Below, one piece after another: positions 35,457 through 45,454 of a stretch of DNA of 64,000 nucleotides. Source of the DNA: JBBQFI01 sp038237805 (GTDB lineage Bacteria; Verrucomicrobiota; Verrucomicrobiia; Chthoniobacterales; UBA10450); NCBI GenBank assembly GCA_038237805.1, contig JBBRYI010000004.1:62001-126000 (forward strand), written 5' to 3'. Positions within the stretch are counted from its first letter, which is position 1. Every line of letters begins with the position of its first letter. The notes under the pieces were generated by a model. That model was not told where the DNA came from, searched no databases, and saw nothing but the letters and a program-made list of their open reading frames with translations. Both the position numbers and the translations under genes were made by a program.

Positions 35457-37001
35457 TTATGCGACGTGCGCCAGCATTTCGGTGCGCAATGTTTTGCTCG
35501 CAGAAATCGTTTCCTTCAAGAGATCGCAGGAATCGGGGAGGGCACGGGCACGAATGCCGATTTGATAGGCGAACAAAGTTTTCGAGAGCCGGAGCAGCAG
35601 CTGATTCAACTTCAGCAGCGCCCGGCTCCAGCGATTATTTCCCAAGGCCAGCGGGAACGGAGCTGGAACACCACGCGCTTCCAAAATTTCATATCCTGCT
35701 TGTTCGAGCGAAGCGCGCAACGACCCGAACGTAAACAAGCGCCGATGTCCGAGACCGAGGATGCCTTTGCGGCTGTAATTGAATTGGCCGAGGAGAAGCA
35801 TGATTCGGGTGATACAGAATGCGACGTTGGCCGATGTGATCACCACTTCTGGTCGGCGCCCTGCGGTTCGTCGCCGCAACTCATCCAGAAAAGTTTCCGG
35901 GTCGTGCAGATGCTCGACCAAATCCATGAGTAAAATCCCGTCGTACTCTGGAAGATTTGATGGCAGACGTGGAGTCGGCGCGGCGATGAAGGAAGAAGTT
36001 TTATCGTCGCGTGAAAATTCGTTAGCGGCGAAATCGACTTCCGTGAGATCGCAATGTCGCCGTCGAAGTTCGGCCGCGACATTGGCGTGACCGATTCCAA
36101 GCTGTAGAACTTTCTTAGCATCGCCGCACGCCTCGACGGCAAAAGTTTGCGATGATGGAAAGCCGAGCTTGTCGCTGTGCGCAGCCGGTTGCGGGTCGAC
36201 GTCGAACTTGCGATCAAAGAAAAGGTGGATGCCGCACAAACGCGCTTTGATCGTGCAGCGAACGACATCCCACGCGTATTTCATCCCATTCACGTGACAA
36301 ATCTCGTCGCCGTAGAAAGTGGGAATCGGAAGCTCGGCGATGCGCAGTTTTTTCAGCACGAATTGAATAATGATCTCGGTGTCGAAATGAAAATCGTTCG
36401 TATTCTTCTCGAACGGAATCAGGGCCAGCGCAGAAGTTGCGTAGAGCCGGTAGCCGGAATGAAACTCGGACAAGCTCGTGTGTAATATCCGGTTTTGAAA
36501 AGCAGTCAGGATTTGGTTTCCAATCCATTTGTATGCTGGCATGCCACCGCGGCGGGCAGCGCGCTTATCGATCATGCGTGAGCCGAAAACTGCGTCGGCC
36601 TCCTCGTGCACGAGCGGTTCGAGCAAAACGGGAAGTTTCTCCGGCGCGTATTGTCCGTCGCCGTGGAGGAGCGCGACGATATCGAAATGATTATCGATCG
36701 CGTAGCGATAACCGAGCTTTTGGTTTCCACCGTAGCCCTGGTTTTCCGGTGTTCGCAAAATGGTGATTTTGAATCCCGAAGTTTGCTGCTGATAACGCAG
36801 ACCATTTTTGAAAGTCTCGTCTTTCGAGGAGTCGTCGATTATCAGCACCTCGACATCGTCAGTCCGAAGACTTTGCGGAATCCGCCTGAGCACTTTCTCG
36901 ATTGTCGTCTCGGCGTTGTAGGCGACGATGAATATCAAGACGCGCTTACCGCATAGATCGATACGATCAATGCTGCGCGATTCCAGTTCTTCGAAGCGCA
37001 T
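35457..37001 (-). CDS. Second fusion of GT2 glycosyltransferase and SAM methyltransferase
   Basis: 514 residues. Residues about 18-250 are a GT2 domain (FIVAYNAETTIEKVL, IDDSSKDET, LLHGDGQYAPE, FGSRM, FHSGYRLYA, PTFYGDE). Residues about 290-440 look like a methyltransferase (KVLQLGIGHANVAAEL, DLVEHLHDPETFLDEL, RRLFTFGSLRASLEQAGY). It is not a copy of the 31666 protein: the domain order is the same but the sequences and GT2 subtype differ. Confidence 0.8.
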   Translation of the reverse strand: MRFEELESRSIDRIDLCGKRVLIFIVAYNAETTIEKVLRRIPQSLRTDDVEVLIIDDSSKDETFKNGLRYQQQTSGFKITILRTPENQGYGGNQKLGYRYAIDNHFDIVALLHGDGQYAPEKLPVLLEPLVHEEADAVFGSRMIDKRAARRGGMPAYKWIGNQILTAFQNRILHTSLSEFHSGYRLYATSALALIPFEKNTNDFHFDTEIIIQFVLKKLRIAELPIPTFYGDEICHVNGMKYAWDVVRCTIKARLCGIHLFFDRKFDVDPQPAAHSDKLGFPSSQTFAVEACGDAKKVLQLGIGHANVAAELRRRHCDLTEVDFAANEFSRDDKTSSFIAAPTPRLPSNLPEYDGILLMDLVEHLHDPETFLDELRRRTAGRRPEVVITSANVAFCITRIMLLLGQFNYSRKGILGLGHRRLFTFGSLRASLEQAGYEILEARGVPAPFPLALGNNRWSRALLKLNQLLLRLSKTLFAYQIGIRARALPDSCDLLKETISASKTLRTEMLAHVA

Positions 37002-37041
37002 GCTTCGGGAAACAGCTAGAAACGAGCCAGTCGCTTTTGGG

Positions 37042-38844
37042 CTATTGGCCGTTGCGGCCGCTCACCGATTCTTTGCCCAGCGCGGAGTTTGCGGTCGCGA
37101 GCAAAGCGGCGTCGTCGTTTTCCGTAATGCCGGCGAGAAATTGCCGGATGTTGCGGAAAGACCGGCGGAGAAAAAGATCGGCTGCCCGATTATTTCCGGC
37201 GCCGGAACTTCCGTTGCGCACGCTCGCCTGCAATTCCGCATCCCATCGACTCAGGACGCAGGCTGAGGCAAACATTTCCATGGCTGCGCCGGCGATCCGC
37301 TCCTGGACCAACTGCATATCGAGAATCGGCTCGCGATACGCAATAAGCGCGCGATTAACAGAAAGATTAAATTTCCAAATCAAACGTCCGAGCTGCCCAG
37401 CCTGCGATCGCAACTGCTCGCTCTTTACCGGTACCTCTGGAATTCGGACCGCCGCCCCGAGTCGATTCATTCCCGCCGTCCACGCTTTGCCGAGACCTTG
37501 TCGCGAAGGTTTCAACATCGTGTCGTAAATGTCTTTGAACTCCATGCCCGGCCCACGCATACCGACGAGCGCGATGAACGAGGTCAGCACTTCGTTGCTG
37601 CCTTCGCCGATTTGATTGATGCGCGCATCGCGCAGGATTCGACCTAACGGAGAATCATCGAAGTAAGCTGAGCCGCCATGGATCTGAAATGTGTCGTTGA
37701 CGGCATCCCACAAACGGTCCGTCGTGAAAACTTTCAGCATCGCAGTTTCGATCATGTAATCCTCGAGACCGCGATCGATGAGCGACGCTGTCACCATGGT
37801 CATCGCTTCCATAGCGTAAACATCCGCCGCCATGCGTCCGATTTTCTTCTTCACCAGATCGAAGTCGCCAAGAGTTTTGTTGAACTGTTGACGGCTGTTC
37901 GCATGCTCGATGGCAAGACGAAGACAAGTCTTCGCTGCCCCGGTGCAGCAGGCGCCAAAAGTGGTGCGACCGAAATCCAAAACCGTCAGCGCCACGCGCA
38001 GGCCTTTGCCTAACGGACCAAGAATATTTTCTTTCGGAACGCGCACATCCTTCAGTGCGAAACGTCCCGTTGCCGTTCCACGAATACCGAGCTTCGGCAT
38101 CCGCGGTTCCAGCATGGTGAAACCTGGCATGTCCGGCGTAACGAGAAATGCCGTGATCGCGGTCTTACCCTCCTTGCCGGGAATGGGTGTGCGCGCCATT
38201 ACCGTCAGCACCTGCGCGATGGAGGCATTGGTAATGTAACGCTTCTCGCCATTTAAGATGAAGTGCGTTCCGTCTTCACTCGGGCACGCTTGCATCTGCA
38301 CATTTGCCGCGTCGGAGCCCGCGTTCTTTTCCGTCAACGCAAAAGCCGCCAATTGTTCGCCGTTAACCAGACTCGGTAACCATTTCTGTTTTTGCTCGTG
38401 CGTTCCAAAAAGGAGCAGCGCCCGAATACCGATGGAGTGATGCGCATTCGTGAACACCGAAGTAGAAGCGCACCGTCCGCCGATTTCCTCCAGCACTTTG
38501 CAATACGCCATCTGCGAAAATCCGCGTCCGCCAAATTCCTTGGGCGCGGTCATGCCCAGAACGCCGATCTGTCCGAGGCCATCGATGAGTTGATGCGGAA
38601 TATCGGCCTCGCGATCAATCGCAACCGGGTCGAGGTTTTCGTCGAGAAACTTGCGAACTTCCGCGAGAGATTGATCCAGCTCAGCTTGTTGCGCTGCGGG
38701 AACGCGCGGATACGGCATCGCCCAATCGGCAATGAATTTCCCGAGGAACAATCCCTTGGCGAAGCCGAGTTCCTGTCGTCCGGCAAAAAGTAGTTCTTCC
38801 GCCTGTTGAATTTCCTTTTGCCGCTGGATCTCTGCTTCGTTCAT
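37042..38844 (-). CDS. Acyl-CoA dehydrogenase with C-terminal extension
   Basis: FAD enzyme oxidising acyl-CoA thioesters. From MNEAEIQRQ (ATG 38844) it has 600 residues. The ACAD signatures are FALTEKNAGSDAANV (about 175), IHGGSAYFDDSPLGRILRDARINQIGEGSNEV (about 400-430), and the catalytic-base region near EGSNEV. The extra ~170 residues after the core recall VLCAD/ACAD9-type long-chain enzymes. The frame also runs upstream to 38883. No beta-oxidation partners are adjacent. Confidence 0.9.
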   Translation of the reverse strand: MNEAEIQRQKEIQQAEELLFAGRQELGFAKGLFLGKFIADWAMPYPRVPAAQQAELDQSLAEVRKFLDENLDPVAIDREADIPHQLIDGLGQIGVLGMTAPKEFGGRGFSQMAYCKVLEEIGGRCASTSVFTNAHHSIGIRALLLFGTHEQKQKWLPSLVNGEQLAAFALTEKNAGSDAANVQMQACPSEDGTHFILNGEKRYITNASIAQVLTVMARTPIPGKEGKTAITAFLVTPDMPGFTMLEPRMPKLGIRGTATGRFALKDVRVPKENILGPLGKGLRVALTVLDFGRTTFGACCTGAAKTCLRLAIEHANSRQQFNKTLGDFDLVKKKIGRMAADVYAMEAMTMVTASLIDRGLEDYMIETAMLKVFTTDRLWDAVNDTFQIHGGSAYFDDSPLGRILRDARINQIGEGSNEVLTSFIALVGMRGPGMEFKDIYDTMLKPSRQGLGKAWTAGMNRLGAAVRIPEVPVKSEQLRSQAGQLGRLIWKFNLSVNRALIAYREPILDMQLVQERIAGAAMEMFASACVLSRWDAELQASVRNGSSGAGNNRAADLFLRRSFRNIRQFLAGITENDDAALLATANSALGKESVSGRNGQ

Positions 38845-38979
38845 GAGTACACCGATAGTTCGCGTTTCTGCGCGCGACTGCAAGAGACAGGGGTTACGAA
38901 AAGCCTGCGCGCAATAAGTCGCGGAGGTTACGCTGAAACAGCGCTAAATCAAATGCGGAAAAAAGGAGCGAATTGCCGG

Positions 38980-39426
38980 TTAGCGCCGACCGGGAACGTA
39001 AATCGCCACGCCTTGGACTCCCTTTTGCACAATCGGTCCGCCGAAACCTACGCTTCCACCACCGGCTGTGACATGCGATCGCCCGCCCGAAACCCCGAAG
39101 CCGCCAATGCCGACACCGAGTGAGCCACCGTACTGATCAGCAATGCCGGTTAACAAAATCCCGTTCGCACCCAGTTTCGCCGCGTCCTCTTTCATTCGAT
39201 ATATCGCTTCGTCAGTTCCCGCTTCGGAAGCTCGCCCCAGCGAGCCGACGCTCGATGCGTCGAGCAAAGCGATTTCTTCGTAGTGGCGAGGCGGTGAGGT
39301 ATAGACTTCAACATCGCCCGGATCGATTGGTGCGCGCACTTGTCCAACAATCGTGCGCGAACTCGTCGCGCAGCCGGTGACGAATGACGCGAACAGAAAA
39401 GCGATCGCGACTTTAGACAACTGCAT
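38980..39426 (-). CDS. Small lipoprotein, unknown function
   Basis: From the ATG at 39426 (MQLSKVAIAFLFASFVTGC) 148 residues with a textbook lipobox (FVTGC, Cys about residue 19). The mature part has DPGDVEVYTSPPRHYEEIALLDA and KEDAAKLGANGILLTGI, seen in small envelope lipoproteins, and a glycine-rich end. The start overlaps the nrdJ stop by one base (TGATG), so it is probably coupled to nrdJ. Confidence 0.7.
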   Translation of the reverse strand: MQLSKVAIAFLFASFVTGCATSSRTIVGQVRAPIDPGDVEVYTSPPRHYEEIALLDASSVGSLGRASEAGTDEAIYRMKEDAAKLGANGILLTGIADQYGGSLGVGIGGFGVSGGRSHVTAGGGSVGFGGPIVQKGVQGVAIYVPGRR

Positions 39427-42400
39427 CAACTGCAACCCTGGCTCGTCCCGCATTCTGTGCAAACGCCGCACGCTCCGGCACGAACGACCTTGTTACTGCC
39501 GCAATGCGAGCAGGTGACATCCATGAACATATTGCCGAGCGCTTCCTGCACGCGATCGGCGTGGCTGTTCCCATTCGCCGCAACTTGTGGCGACCCCTCG
39601 TTAGGCTGGTGGCTCGTGATGACATCGATCAACTCTTTTTCGCCTGTGCGCTCGAGATCGGAGACCGGGCGATTGAGCGCCTTCTTTTCCATCTCGGGAA
39701 TTTCGCGCATCGGCAATTCCGTTTGGCCACGAGCCGGCGATGTCGCTTCCTTGTAACCTTTGATGAATTGGCAGGCCAGATAACGGAAAACGTAATCGGT
39801 GATGCTGGTCGCGTTGCGGATGTCGGGATTTTTCGTAAACCCGCTCGGTTCGAAGCGCTGGTAAGCGAACTTTTTCACCAGACTTTCCAGCGGAACGCCG
39901 TACTGCAAGGCGATCGAAGTAAGGGTGCCGACCGTGTCCATCAATCCGCCGATGGTGCTACCCTCTTTCGACATGGTGATGAAAAGTTCGCCCGGCTGGT
40001 TGTCTTCGTATAAGCCGATCGTGATGTAACCTTCGTGTCCCGCAATTTCGAACCGGTGTGTCAGCGACATGCGCGTATCCGGCATGCGATGGCGGACAGG
40101 TTGATCGATCTTGCGGCGCAGCATGTCGAGTTCTTCTTCCAGCTCCAAAATTCGCTTCTGTAAATCCTTCGGCTCCGCTGTGACATCGAGGGCGAGATCG
40201 CCATCGCCGCCCATGTCCTTTGTCCTGCGAGTATTTAATGGCGCCGACCGTTTCGAACCGTCGCGATACATGGCGATCGACTTCAACCCAAGCCGCCATC
40301 CTTCGACATATGCATCCATGATTTCGTCGGCGGTCACGCCTTTGGGCATGTTGACCGTCTTCGAGATCGCGCCGCTCAGGAATGGTTGCGCCGCCGCCAT
40401 CATGCGCAGGTGCCCCATGTAGCCTAACGAGCGTTCGCCTTTGCACGGTTCAAATGCGCAATCGAAAATCGGCAGATGTTCCGGTTTCAATCCGGAGGAA
40501 ATGGTTGAGCCGTCCGCGTCGGGCACGTCTTCAATCGTGTCGAAGGCATCGATGTGCGCGATGATGCGTTCGATCTCTTCGGAATTATAACCCAGCTTTT
40601 CGAGCGCCGGTTTTACCGTCTGATTGACGATTTTCAACATCCCGCCGCCAGCGAGAAGCTTGTATTTTACAAGCGCGATATCCGGTTCAATTCCGGTCGT
40701 GTCGCAATCCATCAAAAAGCTAATCGTCCCGGTGGGAGCCAACACCGTGACCTGCGCGTTGCGATAACCGTAACGTTTCCCCGATCGCGCCGCGCGTTCC
40801 CATACTTTCGCGGCCTCGTCTTTCAAATAACTAAACTCTTTCGCGTCTGGAATCTCCGCCACCGCGAATCGATGGAGGTCGATGACGTCGAGCATCGACT
40901 TCACGTTATCTTTCGCGACTGGTTTCGAGACACCACTGCAACGAGCGTCGCGATATCCGGGAAACGGCCCCAGCACCCGCGCCATGCGCGCACTTTGCTC
41001 GTACGCTTCGCCCGTCATGATCGCGGTGATTGCTCCGCACAACGCGCGACCCTCGACCGTGTCGTAACCGTGTCCGTAACTCATGATAAGCGAGCCGAGA
41101 TTCGCATAACCAAGTCCGAGCGTGCGGAAGATGTGCGAATTCTCCGCGATCTCCTTGATCGGATAGCTCGCGTTATCGACGATAATTTCCTGCGCGGTGA
41201 TGTAGATCCGCACCGCCGCTTTGAAACGCTCCACATCAAACGCGCCCTCCGCGTCTTTGAACTTCATCAAATTCAACGACGCGAGATTGCACGCCGTGTT
41301 ATCGAGGAACAGATATTCCGAGCACGGATTCGTCGAATTCTGCCGCGCGGTCCCCTTGCACGTATGCCATTTGTGGATCGTGGTATCGAACTGCATTCCC
41401 GGATCCCCGCAGACATGCGTGCCTTCCGCGACTTTGTGTAAAAGCGTGCGCGCATCTTTTTGGTCGCAAGGCTGACCGTCGCGCACCCGGCGCGTCCACC
41501 ATTCGCGCCCTTCGATCGCGGCATCCATGAATTCATCGCTCACGCGCACGCTCAGATTTTCATTCTGATACATGACCGAGCCGTAGGCGTCGCCATTATA
41601 GCTCCCGTCGTAACCTTGCTCGATCAACGCCCACGCCTTTCGCTCTTCGTTCTGTTTCGCATCGATGAATTCCTCGATGTCGGGGTGCCAATCCTTAAGC
41701 GTGTTCATCTTGGCGGCGCGTCGGGTTTTGCCACCGCTCTTCACCACATTGGCGATCTGATCGTAAACTTTCAGGAACGAGAGCGGCCCGCTTGGTTTTC
41801 CGCCGCCGCTAAGCTTTTCACGCGTGCTGCGCAATGACGTAAGATCGGTTCCAGTGCCACTCCCATATTTGAAGAGCATCGCTTCGCTCATCGCCAACCG
41901 CATGATGTCTTCCATCGTGTCGTCAACCGACTGGATGAAACAAGCGCTGCCTTGCGGATATTCGTACTGCGTCGTCGCCCGCTCGGCCTGGCGCGTTTCG
42001 CGATTGTAAAAATAATTCCCAAGTCCTGCGTCCTTGCCGATCCCGTATTGATGATAAAGCCCGACATTGAACCAAACCGGCGAATTGAATGCGCCATGTT
42101 GGTTCACGCAGAGCCAGGTCAATTCATCATAAAAAGTCTGCGCCGTTTCCGCGTTGGCAAAATAACCATCCGCCATTCCCCAATCCGTAATCGTCCGCGT
42201 GACGCGATGAATTAGCTGCCGCACCGAAGTCTCGCGGCCGCCCTTGCGTGGCTCAGTCCCGTTAGCAATGTCGCCGTAGAAATATTTTGAGACCGCAATT
42301 TTTGTCGCGAGCGCCGTCCAACTTTTGGGAACTTCGATGTCCTCTTGTTTAAAAATTATTTTCCCGCTGTCGTCCGTGATTTCCGCCGTGCGACGTTCCC

Positions 42401-42560
42401 ACTCAATCTGTTCGAAAGGGGCGATCGCTTCATCGCTAAAAACGCGCTCAAAACGCAGTACTGCGCTTTTCTTTTTTGCGCCACGATTCTTACGGGAACG
42501 ACTCGATTTGGAACCGTTGTTTAAAGAAGAAGATGCGATACCGGGTTTCAGTTGGATCAT
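39426..42560 (-). CDS. nrdJ: Adenosylcobalamin-dependent class II ribonucleotide reductase
   Basis: 1044 residues. NrdJ reduces ribonucleotides to deoxyribonucleotides without oxygen dependence. Seen are AFNSPVWFNVGL (about residue 155), the catalytic NPCSEYLFLDNTACNLASLN (about 400), the PTGTISFLMDCDTTGIEP segment (about 600) and a C-terminal zinc-type CSHCGSNKV...CTECGTS tail with the redox cysteines. The first 35 residues are a basic, low-complexity leader. The organism must make or import B12. I saw no cobalamin riboswitch in the 190 bp upstream. Confidence 0.96.
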   Translation of the reverse strand: MIQLKPGIASSSLNNGSKSSRSRKNRGAKKKSAVLRFERVFSDEAIAPFEQIEWERRTAEITDDSGKIIFKQEDIEVPKSWTALATKIAVSKYFYGDIANGTEPRKGGRETSVRQLIHRVTRTITDWGMADGYFANAETAQTFYDELTWLCVNQHGAFNSPVWFNVGLYHQYGIGKDAGLGNYFYNRETRQAERATTQYEYPQGSACFIQSVDDTMEDIMRLAMSEAMLFKYGSGTGTDLTSLRSTREKLSGGGKPSGPLSFLKVYDQIANVVKSGGKTRRAAKMNTLKDWHPDIEEFIDAKQNEERKAWALIEQGYDGSYNGDAYGSVMYQNENLSVRVSDEFMDAAIEGREWWTRRVRDGQPCDQKDARTLLHKVAEGTHVCGDPGMQFDTTIHKWHTCKGTARQNSTNPCSEYLFLDNTACNLASLNLMKFKDAEGAFDVERFKAAVRIYITAQEIIVDNASYPIKEIAENSHIFRTLGLGYANLGSLIMSYGHGYDTVEGRALCGAITAIMTGEAYEQSARMARVLGPFPGYRDARCSGVSKPVAKDNVKSMLDVIDLHRFAVAEIPDAKEFSYLKDEAAKVWERAARSGKRYGYRNAQVTVLAPTGTISFLMDCDTTGIEPDIALVKYKLLAGGGMLKIVNQTVKPALEKLGYNSEEIERIIAHIDAFDTIEDVPDADGSTISSGLKPEHLPIFDCAFEPCKGERSLGYMGHLRMMAAAQPFLSGAISKTVNMPKGVTADEIMDAYVEGWRLGLKSIAMYRDGSKRSAPLNTRRTKDMGGDGDLALDVTAEPKDLQKRILELEEELDMLRRKIDQPVRHRMPDTRMSLTHRFEIAGHEGYITIGLYEDNQPGELFITMSKEGSTIGGLMDTVGTLTSIALQYGVPLESLVKKFAYQRFEPSGFTKNPDIRNATSITDYVFRYLACQFIKGYKEATSPARGQTELPMREIPEMEKKALNRPVSDLERTGEKELIDVITSHQPNEGSPQVAANGNSHADRVQEALGNMFMDVTCSHCGSNKVVRAGACGVCTECGTSQGCS

Positions 42561-42753
42561 GGCGGCGTTCGGCGGGCGAAGGTTGGGGATAGCAGTGAAT
42601 TACAGTGAATGGCGGAGCTAATAAGATGTGAATAGGCGCACAACAACATATGGGCTCGCCAATCAGCGGGAATACAACATGCAGCCATGAAATAGCCCTG
42701 TGCAAGCCGAAAATTGTTACATTTTTTTCAGAGGCGTTCTGCGAGCCTGACCA

Positions 42754-43764
42754 TCAACAATCGGGTAAAAGCGACGCGATTTCAGTTAGCAATTCTAACT
42801 TGTGCGCGTCATGAGACTCTTTAGGAGCCATCCTTTCCCTGACGATTAGCGCCTCAACTCTTCCGCGCGTATTCGCGAGAACGTGCTCTTGGAGTTTGAT
42901 TTTATTCTGCACCAGCCGCCGCGCCTGTTTCAACGCAGCCTCGTCGTGACCGCGCTCGAGCAAAAACAAAAGTTTCGCCGTTTCGATATGCGATCGTCTT
43001 TGCTCTTCCGGAACACAAGTGAGGCTGTAGTCGTATGCCTGGTCGATCTCATCAAGGGTGAATGATTCGGGTGTGAGATCGGGGAGAGTGTTTACTTCGA
43101 TTTGTTTTTTACAGAGGAAGGCGACGCTGCCCGCGCCCGGAATTTGGTGGAGCCATTCGAAATGATCGCGCAGGCGCCACATCAGGAGATGACTCGTGGC
43201 AGCGATCGGATCGTGAAAGACGAAATCCTGCTGCACCACGACCGAAACACCCGGCATTAAGAGCGGGAAATATCCTGTGACAATTCTCTTAGCCAGCTGC
43301 CACGACTTCATGGCATCGACAAAAAGCAATTCCACCGGTTTAGCCGCCGGCTCGAACTCGAGCAGGTCCTGTTGATATAAACGAACAACGTTTTTGTAGG
43401 GCGCGAGCAATTTTTGCACATCATGGAAGAAGCTTTCCCCATCTCGATACAGTCGCGGCATTTTGATGTGGTCGGCGATAGGATTCATCCATGAATTCCA
43501 AAGGAAAAGGTCGAAAGCTTCGATGATGCGATTGCCTCGGGCCCGCCAGTTTCGCCTCAGTCCGCGCGCGAGCGAAAAAGTGGTCGCACCGTACCAGCAT
43601 CCAAGGTCGACCATCCTTCCCTTGCCCGAAAAACATTCACGCGCATAAGACTCGCAGAAGGCGAGCTCGCGCGGAATGGTCATCGACCAGAGGCTTTCTG
43701 GCTGGCGATATTTTTTGTATCGGCGTGGCAACTTCCTCAGCCATTTTTGAAAACGGGCGTCCAT
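42754..43764 (-). CDS. Class I SAM methyltransferase-like protein
   Basis: 336 residues. MVDLGCWYGATTFSLARGL (about residues 51-69) is a methyltransferase motif I, and VELLFVDAMKSWQLAKRIV with GVSVVVQQDFVFHD resembles the later strands of TylF/Methyltransf_24-type enzymes. The final 120 residues are helical and unmatched (LERGHDEAALKQARRLVQNKIKLQ). It lies between nrdJ and tRNA-Ser and shows no linked pathway; the glycan genes at 25-37 kb may be its functional relatives. Confidence 0.65.
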   Translation of the reverse strand: MDARFQKWLRKLPRRYKKYRQPESLWSMTIPRELAFCESYARECFSGKGRMVDLGCWYGATTFSLARGLRRNWRARGNRIIEAFDLFLWNSWMNPIADHIKMPRLYRDGESFFHDVQKLLAPYKNVVRLYQQDLLEFEPAAKPVELLFVDAMKSWQLAKRIVTGYFPLLMPGVSVVVQQDFVFHDPIAATSHLLMWRLRDHFEWLHQIPGAGSVAFLCKKQIEVNTLPDLTPESFTLDEIDQAYDYSLTCVPEEQRRSHIETAKLLFLLERGHDEAALKQARRLVQNKIKLQEHVLANTRGRVEALIVRERMAPKESHDAHKLELLTEIASLLPDC

Positions 43765-43812
43765 TTCTTTTGCAAAGCGATCATCTCACGGGATAATTGA
43801 TGCTCCAAGCTT

Positions 43813-43904
43813 GGAAGGGTGGCTGAGTCCGGTTTAAGGCACTCGACTCGAAATCGAGCGTGGGGTTAAACTCACCGTGGGTTCGAATCCCACCCCTTCC
43901 GCCA
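43813..43904 (+). tRNA. tRNA-Ser (anticodon CGA)
   Basis: Folds with acceptor stem GGAAGGG/CCCTTCC, D-arm GGCTGAGTCCGGTTTAAGGC, anticodon stem CTCGA/TCGAG around the loop CTCGAAA (anticodon CGA, reading UCG), a long variable arm as in class II tRNAs, and T-arm GGTTCGAATCC. Discriminator G, and CCA is encoded at 43902-43904. Confidence 0.95.
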
Positions 43905-44040
43905 TGCCGGGCATCATTGAAGGAGACCCTCTTTCGCCTAACAAAATCGTTTATTGCGGCGAGGCGGAACCCGGTTTCTTCGTAACTCTAGCAAGAACTC
44001 GCTTGTCATTGGCATCGGCGTTGCTCATACTCGCCATTCG

Positions 44041-44733
44041 GTGATCAGGGCGAATTGTCGGGCGCGGTTTACCGCAGCGGATTTTGATTTCGTCGTGCGC
44101 ACGCTGGCGCGTTCGCAAAAAGATCACGTTTCCCTCGTCGATCTGCTCGCCGACGCCGACACCCGCGACAACGTGCTCGATCATCCGCGATTGGTTGATG
44201 CGATTCTTTCCAACGCCAATCAGCTCACGATTTCATCGCAATTTTATTTCTACGTCCTCGCGCGTCATGTTCTGCAACAGGCTGGAATTACCGATCGGAA
44301 ATTGTGCGATTACGTCGGTTCGCTCCTTGAAACCTTCTCGCGCGCGAACCTCTTGCGCTCGCCGCACGCGCCTAACGAGTCGAGCGCGCAATACATTTCC
44401 GATATGCTCATCGCCCTCACCCGGGTGACGCCGGAACAGGCGTTTCTGCTGCGGGCGCACGTCGGAAATTATTCACTCTTCATCAGCGGGATTTTTCATG
44501 AAAACACGCAACGTCGCAGCCGGCGTGGTGCGCCTGACATGGAATTTTACGAACAAATCGGTCGCACCAATTATCAACTCCTTTCGTCGCATGCGACCGC
44601 GCGCCGCTGCGAATTGAGTGACGTTTTTGAAGGGTTGGCCGATCGCTTTCGCGATGTGCGCCTCGCGCTCAATCAGCTTTCCGATCAACTGCTAAATCTG
44701 GACGAGGACGAAAACGCATCGTTGTTGTTGTGA
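44041..44733 (+). CDS. Unknown protein, first of a coupled pair
   Basis: About 230 residues if started at GTG 44041; the frame is open back to a TTG at 43954 close after tRNA-Ser. The sequence looks wholly helical: FVVRTLARSQKDHVSLVDLLADADTRDNVLDHP, FYFYVLARHVLQQAGI, ISDMLIALTRVTPEQ, and a C-terminal QLSDQLLNLDEDENASLLL. No signal peptide or known motif was recognised. The stop overlaps the next gene's GTG (GTGA), so the two proteins are likely made together and may interact. Confidence 0.6.
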   Translation: MIRANCRARFTAADFDFVVRTLARSQKDHVSLVDLLADADTRDNVLDHPRLVDAILSNANQLTISSQFYFYVLARHVLQQAGITDRKLCDYVGSLLETFSRANLLRSPHAPNESSAQYISDMLIALTRVTPEQAFLLRAHVGNYSLFISGIFHENTQRRSRRGAPDMEFYEQIGRTNYQLLSSHATARRCELSDVFEGLADRFRDVRLALNQLSDQLLNLDEDENASLLL

Positions 44734-45452
44734 ACGAAACGCTCTTTAGCCAGATCCAGAAGCTTTTCGAACGCACTTACACGCATGTCGGGATCAATCT
44801 TGAAGATTGCCTGATCGACCGCGCCAGGTGCGCGCAACTAAGTAAATTGGCCGGTGCGTCTGCGCGCGAACTGAGCGAGCTGGCGCGAACTTTTCTGCGC
44901 CACGCCGACGATCGGCTTTACGTTGGAATTTATTATTCGCGCTGGTTGATCGAGCAACTCGAGCGCCACGATCCGCGCGCGGGGTTGAACGATGCGAACA
45001 TTCGTTCGCTCATCGTGTTCGTGGAAGAAATCAATCACGCGCTCCATGCTGCCTTGCAGTTCAAAACCGGGCAGCGCGAAATCGCGGCGGAAGATTTTGC
45101 GCGCAATCTCGAACTCCAGGCCCAAGTCGATACGTATCTCGTCCTCCTTCTTTTCGTCGCGTTCTTTCGCAAAACGCAAAAAGTTTCGCGCACCGATCGT
45201 CACTGGCTGCGCTTCCATCTTTTCGCGCGGCAAAATCCCGGCGCGTTTCACAGCGCAAATTTGCGCGGCCGTTATCTCGAGACGACCGAGCTCGCGACCA
45301 GTTACACAAAATTTCTCGACACGCTCAACGGCATGCGACGGCTGGAAGAAATCCGAATGTTTCGCTCGCTTGATTACGGCGCAAAGAAGACGCGCATTCT
45401 CGCGTTGATGAATGCAGAGATACCGCACGCCTTGTGCGATCGCGCTCTCTGA
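44730..45452 (+). CDS. Unknown protein, second of a coupled pair
   Basis: 240 residues, helical and soluble in appearance. Notable is ANIRSLIVFVEEINHALHAALQF (about residues 90-112), with an EExxH arrangement and a further His that could bind metal, preceded by DRLYVGIYYSRWLIEQLE. VDTYLVLLLFVAFFRKTQK is a hydrophobic stretch. No family recognised. GTG start overlapping the stop of the gene before it; a family C repeat follows 2 bp after the stop. Confidence 0.6.
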   Translation: MNETLFSQIQKLFERTYTHVGINLEDCLIDRARCAQLSKLAGASARELSELARTFLRHADDRLYVGIYYSRWLIEQLERHDPRAGLNDANIRSLIVFVEEINHALHAALQFKTGQREIAAEDFARNLELQAQVDTYLVLLLFVAFFRKTQKVSRTDRHWLRFHLFARQNPGAFHSANLRGRYLETTELATSYTKFLDTLNGMRRLEEIRMFRSLDYGAKKTRILALMNAEIPHALCDRAL

Positions 45453-45454
45453 GT

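Noticed and set aside
42561..42753. Possible cobalamin riboswitch or NrdR boxes before nrdJ
   Set aside because: No B12-box or paired NrdR-type palindrome could be seen; the stretch is AT-richer but otherwise featureless.
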